A stretch of DNA of 7,544 nt, taken from an uncultured Mycoplasmatota bacterium. Lineage in GTDB: Bacteria; Bacillota_I; Bacilli_A; RF39; UBA660. The position numbers and the translations under genes are program-made. Where the stretch lies: assembly GCA_946494435.1 (NCBI GenBank), contig CAMMBO010000040.1, forward strand, positions 1 through 7,544, written 5' to 3'. The notes beneath the pieces were generated by a model. The model was given only the letters and a program-made list of their open reading frames with translations, was not told the DNA's origin and made no database searches. This document shows, in pieces, positions 6,021 through 7,544 of this stretch (position 1 is the first letter of the stretch; every line of letters starts with the position of its first letter).

Positions 6021-6052
6021 AAAAAAAAGGAGTTAGAATATCTAAGTCCTTT
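6021..6052 (-). terminator. Strong intrinsic terminator just upstream of sigK
   Basis: On the minus strand AAAGGA-c-TTAGA (6052-6041), loop TAT, TCTAA-c-TCCTTT (6037-6026), overlapping a run of eight T's (6028-6021). Eleven pairs with one C-C mismatch make a classical terminator. It ends only 15 bases before the sigK ribosome binding site, so it either closes the preceding unit or acts as an attenuator in the sigK leader. The alternative pairing partner of its 3' arm is at 6128-6122. Confidence 0.82.
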
Positions 6053-6102
6053 ATTATCATAAATTATCAATTATAATTATCTCTTATTTAGAAATGAGAT
6101 AG

Positions 6103-6133
6103 AAAAAATGAAGTTAAAAAATAACTCCATTTT
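6103..6133 (-). terminator. Intrinsic terminator after the WG-repeat gene
   Basis: On the minus strand AAAATGGAGTTA (6133-6122), loop of five T's, TAACTTCATTTT (6116-6105), then T's to 6103: 12 pairs including one G-U. The plus-strand reading also gives a hairpin followed by ATTTTATT, so it may work both ways. It lies about 155 bases after the stop of the WG-repeat gene and is the first convincing terminator for that transcript. Confidence 0.7.
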
Positions 6134-6180
6134 ATTCTAATTAGTCTTGCTTTATTAATACTTGCAAATAAAATATAAAT

Positions 6181-6220
6181 AGCGACACCCTAATCAACTT
6201 TTGAGAAAAGTGTACTAGTT
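6181..6220 (-). other. Small hairpin and local GC-rich patch in the sigK upstream region
   Basis: On the minus strand ACTTTT (6211-6206), loop CTC, AAAAGT (6202-6197), followed by GATTAGGGTGTCGCT (6195-6181), which is clearly richer in G and C than its surroundings. ACAC (6213-6210) could instead pair with GTGT (6188-6185). I do not recognise a known riboswitch or RNA family here. It could be part of a structured leader or a remnant of an insertion sequence end. Confidence 0.3.
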
Positions 6221-6237
6221 TATATATTTTTTTGCAT

Positions 6238-6255
6238 ATTCATGATATCATAAAT
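6238..6255. repeat. 18-bp near-perfect palindrome over a candidate -10 box
   Basis: Plus strand ATTCATGATATCATAAAT: the central ten bases ATGATATCAT are a perfect palindrome, and the three bases on each side match but for one position that would be a G-U pair in RNA. It covers the TATCAT box of the candidate promoter, where an operator could sit. No regulator gene lies beside it. Confidence 0.45.
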
Positions 6256-6270
6256 GTTATGTTTGTGCAA
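6242..6270 (-). promoter_or_regulatory. Candidate promoter for a sigK leader or small RNA
   Basis: TTGCAC (6270-6265), 17 bases, TATCAT (6247-6242), predicting a start near 6235. From there a transcript would be about 130 bases to the first terminator, about 215 to the second, or could read through into sigK with a leader of about 240 bases. The -35 matches consensus at only four of six positions, so this is a candidate. I see no better sigma-A promoter for sigK nearby. Confidence 0.35.
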
Positions 6271-6286
6271 GTATCTAACATGTACC

Positions 6287-7486
6287 TTACTTTTTAACTT
6301 TTATATGTTTATTGGTATTATAATGGAAAACATTTTCTTCGTAATCTATATAGGAAGGAATCCCCCTTTTAGCAAGTAATTCTTGAAATAAATCTAAATC
6401 TAATACCTTAGATGATGATACAAACTCTCTAATTATACATCCTAACTTTCTATTAGCTTTACTAAAATCACGATTATACTTTTTTTCACCTTGACCTTCT
6501 TTATAAGGTACTTCCTTATCAGCTCTCCTGTAAACATCTTTCCCATATTCATCAGATATCACATTTATTTCTATTTCTCCATCATATATGTATCTTTCAC
6601 AAAATTCAATTCCCCCAATATTCCAAGTTACATCTTTATCATCATTAACACTAATATTATTAGCAACAAACCTTGTATATTCTTCTACATCATTAAGAAA
6701 TAATTGATATCTAGTTTCATTTGCTTTTATATCTTCACTTATATTACCTAAAAAGCCCTTCTCATTACATATTCTTATTAAATCCATAGTATATAAATAA
6801 TAACCACTAGAAAGTAAAATAAACTTATTTTGATAGAAAGTTGCATAGTCACTCTCATTAAAAGTAGTACTATCTAAAGGAAATTCTTTCTTAAAGTCTT
6901 CTCCACATACTGCCTCCCCATCATATTTATAAAATTTTTTTATTTTACCATCAGTGTCAAGATAAATAACCGATGAATCAGAATCATAATCTTTACGCAA
7001 TAATTTAGATAAATGATTTTCTCCATTACTAAAATTGCTAATACTAGAAAAGCCATTAAATCTATCAGACTTATTTTTTTTTTCATCTAAAAATGTTTCA
7101 AATGTAGCGTCAAAATATCTAAAATTTCTATCTATCCAAGAAACCCTAGCATCTTTACCAACTATAGCATAGCCATACTCATTAAAGTCAGTGGCAATAT
7201 CATATCTATATGGTAATAATTTATTATCTGCTTCTCTTACATAAGCATATTCTAAATTAGCAGTTTGCACTACTTTAAAGCCATTAACAAACTCCCTACT
7301 ATCATCAATAATATCAAAAGATGCTGGAGGTCTAAGATATACACCATAATAATATGGTAATTCGATAGGCATATAAAGTTCACCATCTTTATCTTCGTTT
7401 ATAACATAGCCATACTTTACTATTTCTTCCCCCTCAAACACTCTACTACCCTTAATACTTTTTATTTCTTTAGGTAACTTTACCAT
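6287..7486 (-). CDS. WG-repeat-like protein of unknown function
   Basis: 399 residues, complete, with no signal peptide or membrane segment, so predicted cytoplasmic. The first third has phrases typical of WG (KWG) repeats: YGYVINEDKDGELYMPIEL (25-43), FVNGFKVVQTANLEYAYV (66-83) with LLPYRYDIATDF (90-101) and FNEYGYAIVGKDARVSWID (101-119). The repeats are diverged and few. The remainder resembles no family I know; it is rich in Asp, Glu, Tyr and Phe, and residues 330-360 are basic. The ATG at 7486-7484 follows AAGGA by six bases. An in-frame ATG at 7504 adds six residues but lacks a ribosome binding site and would sit about two bases from the predicted transcription start. The gene has its own promoter and is separated from sigK by terminators. 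WG repeats are commonly thought to mediate binding; the function here is unknown. Confidence 0.75.
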   Translation of the reverse strand: MVKLPKEIKSIKGSRVFEGEEIVKYGYVINEDKDGELYMPIELPYYYGVYLRPPASFDIIDDSREFVNGFKVVQTANLEYAYVREADNKLLPYRYDIATDFNEYGYAIVGKDARVSWIDRNFRYFDATFETFLDEKKNKSDRFNGFSSISNFSNGENHLSKLLRKDYDSDSSVIYLDTDGKIKKFYKYDGEAVCGEDFKKEFPLDSTTFNESDYATFYQNKFILLSSGYYLYTMDLIRICNEKGFLGNISEDIKANETRYQLFLNDVEEYTRFVANNISVNDDKDVTWNIGGIEFCERYIYDGEIEINVISDEYGKDVYRRADKEVPYKEGQGEKKYNRDFSKANRKLGCIIREFVSSSKVLDLDLFQELLAKRGIPSYIDYEENVFHYNTNKHIKVKK

Positions 7487-7512
7487 AACAATTCCTTCTT
7501 TCATATTTTCTT

Positions 7513-7541
7513 ATTCTACAAATGTATTGGATTAAAGTCAA
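7513..7541 (-). promoter_or_regulatory. Sigma-A-type promoter of the WG-repeat gene
   Basis: TTGACT (7541-7536), a 17-base spacer, TAGAAT (7518-7513). Five of six positions match consensus in each box at ideal spacing. The predicted start near 7506 gives a leader of about 20 bases to the ATG at 7486, with the AAGGA site inside it. Confidence 0.75.
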
Positions 7542-7544
7542 CAT

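Larger units (their letters stand above)
5995..6286 (-). other. Non-coding region between the WG-repeat gene and sigK
   Basis: This 292-base stretch has no supported gene. It holds, in minus-strand order, a candidate promoter with an overlapping palindrome, a small hairpin with a GC-rich patch, a terminator (6133-6103), a weaker hairpin pairing ATCTC with GAGAT (6100-6096 with 6083-6079), a second strong terminator (6052-6021) and the sigK ribosome binding site AGGTG (6005-6001). A 9-bp inverted pair, ATACTTGCA at 6158-6166 and TGCAAGTAT at 6266-6274, brackets the upstream half. A CATATTAT box (6018-6011) resembles a SigE-type -10, but no matching -35 is found at normal spacing. Confidence 0.6.

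Noticed and set aside
6000..6022. Perfect TTGACA (6022-6017) just before sigK as its -35 box
   Set aside because: At normal spacing the -10 would lie at about 5999-5994, reaching the first base of the start codon, so transcription would begin inside the gene. The TTG part is the end of the terminator T-run.
6077..6130. Minus-strand 17-codon frame starting ATGGAG with five Phe codons, looking like a leader peptide before sigK
   Set aside because: No ribosome binding site, and the Phe codons come from the T-runs of the terminator itself, so chance explains it.
6491..6703. Plus-strand 70-residue reading frame, hydrophobic and Ile/Phe/Tyr-rich
   Set aside because: It lies wholly antisense to the WG-repeat gene, has no convincing ribosome binding site or promoter, and its composition is what the AT-rich opposite strand gives.
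1..7544. CRISPR array, tRNA or rRNA genes, intact insertion sequence
   Set aside because: No regularly spaced repeats, no cloverleaf or rRNA-like sequence, and no transposase or integrase reading frame in the window.

Overview
The window comes from a very AT-rich Bacillota-type (low-GC Gram-positive) chromosome. The evidence is a phenylalanine T-box riboswitch, the yqeG-yqeH pair, a SigK-type sigma factor with a recognisable pro-sequence, strong AGGAGG-like ribosome binding sites and the standard genetic code (TGA is used as a stop and Trp is TGG). Pro-SigK points to an endospore-forming lineage or a descendant of one. I do not name a genus. Every supported gene lies on the minus strand, so transcription runs from high to low coordinates.

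Layout in transcription order. (1) 7541-6287: a gene with a clear promoter (TTGACT-17-TAGAAT) encodes a roughly 399-residue cytoplasmic protein with WG-repeat-like motifs. (2) 6286-5995: a non-coding stretch holds two intrinsic terminators, a candidate promoter with a palindrome over its -10 box, and small hairpins. One arm of the upstream terminator can pair perfectly with an arm of the downstream one, so the stretch could be an attenuated leader for sigK or a small RNA. (3) 5994-1678: five closely spaced genes form a probable operon: pro-sigK, a membrane-anchored polysaccharide deacetylase with two Ig-like repeats, yqeG (HAD phosphatase), yqeH (circularly permuted GTPase for 30S assembly) and frr (ribosome recycling factor). 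It ends in a terminator whose stem contains the frr stop codon. (4) 1650-1047: a separately promoted 181-residue protein that I do not recognise. (5) 1037-1: a promoter, a T-box leader with a UUC (Phe) specifier and its terminator, then a HAD-family hydrolase and the start of pheS, which runs off the window edge.

Much of the content is translation and ribosome biology (pheS, frr, yqeH, yqeG) combined with a sporulation-type sigma factor and cell-wall modification. The least ordinary points are the HAD hydrolase placed between the Phe T-box and pheS, the possible attenuator ahead of sigK, and the unrecognised 181-residue protein. I see no CRISPR array, tRNA, rRNA or intact mobile element.
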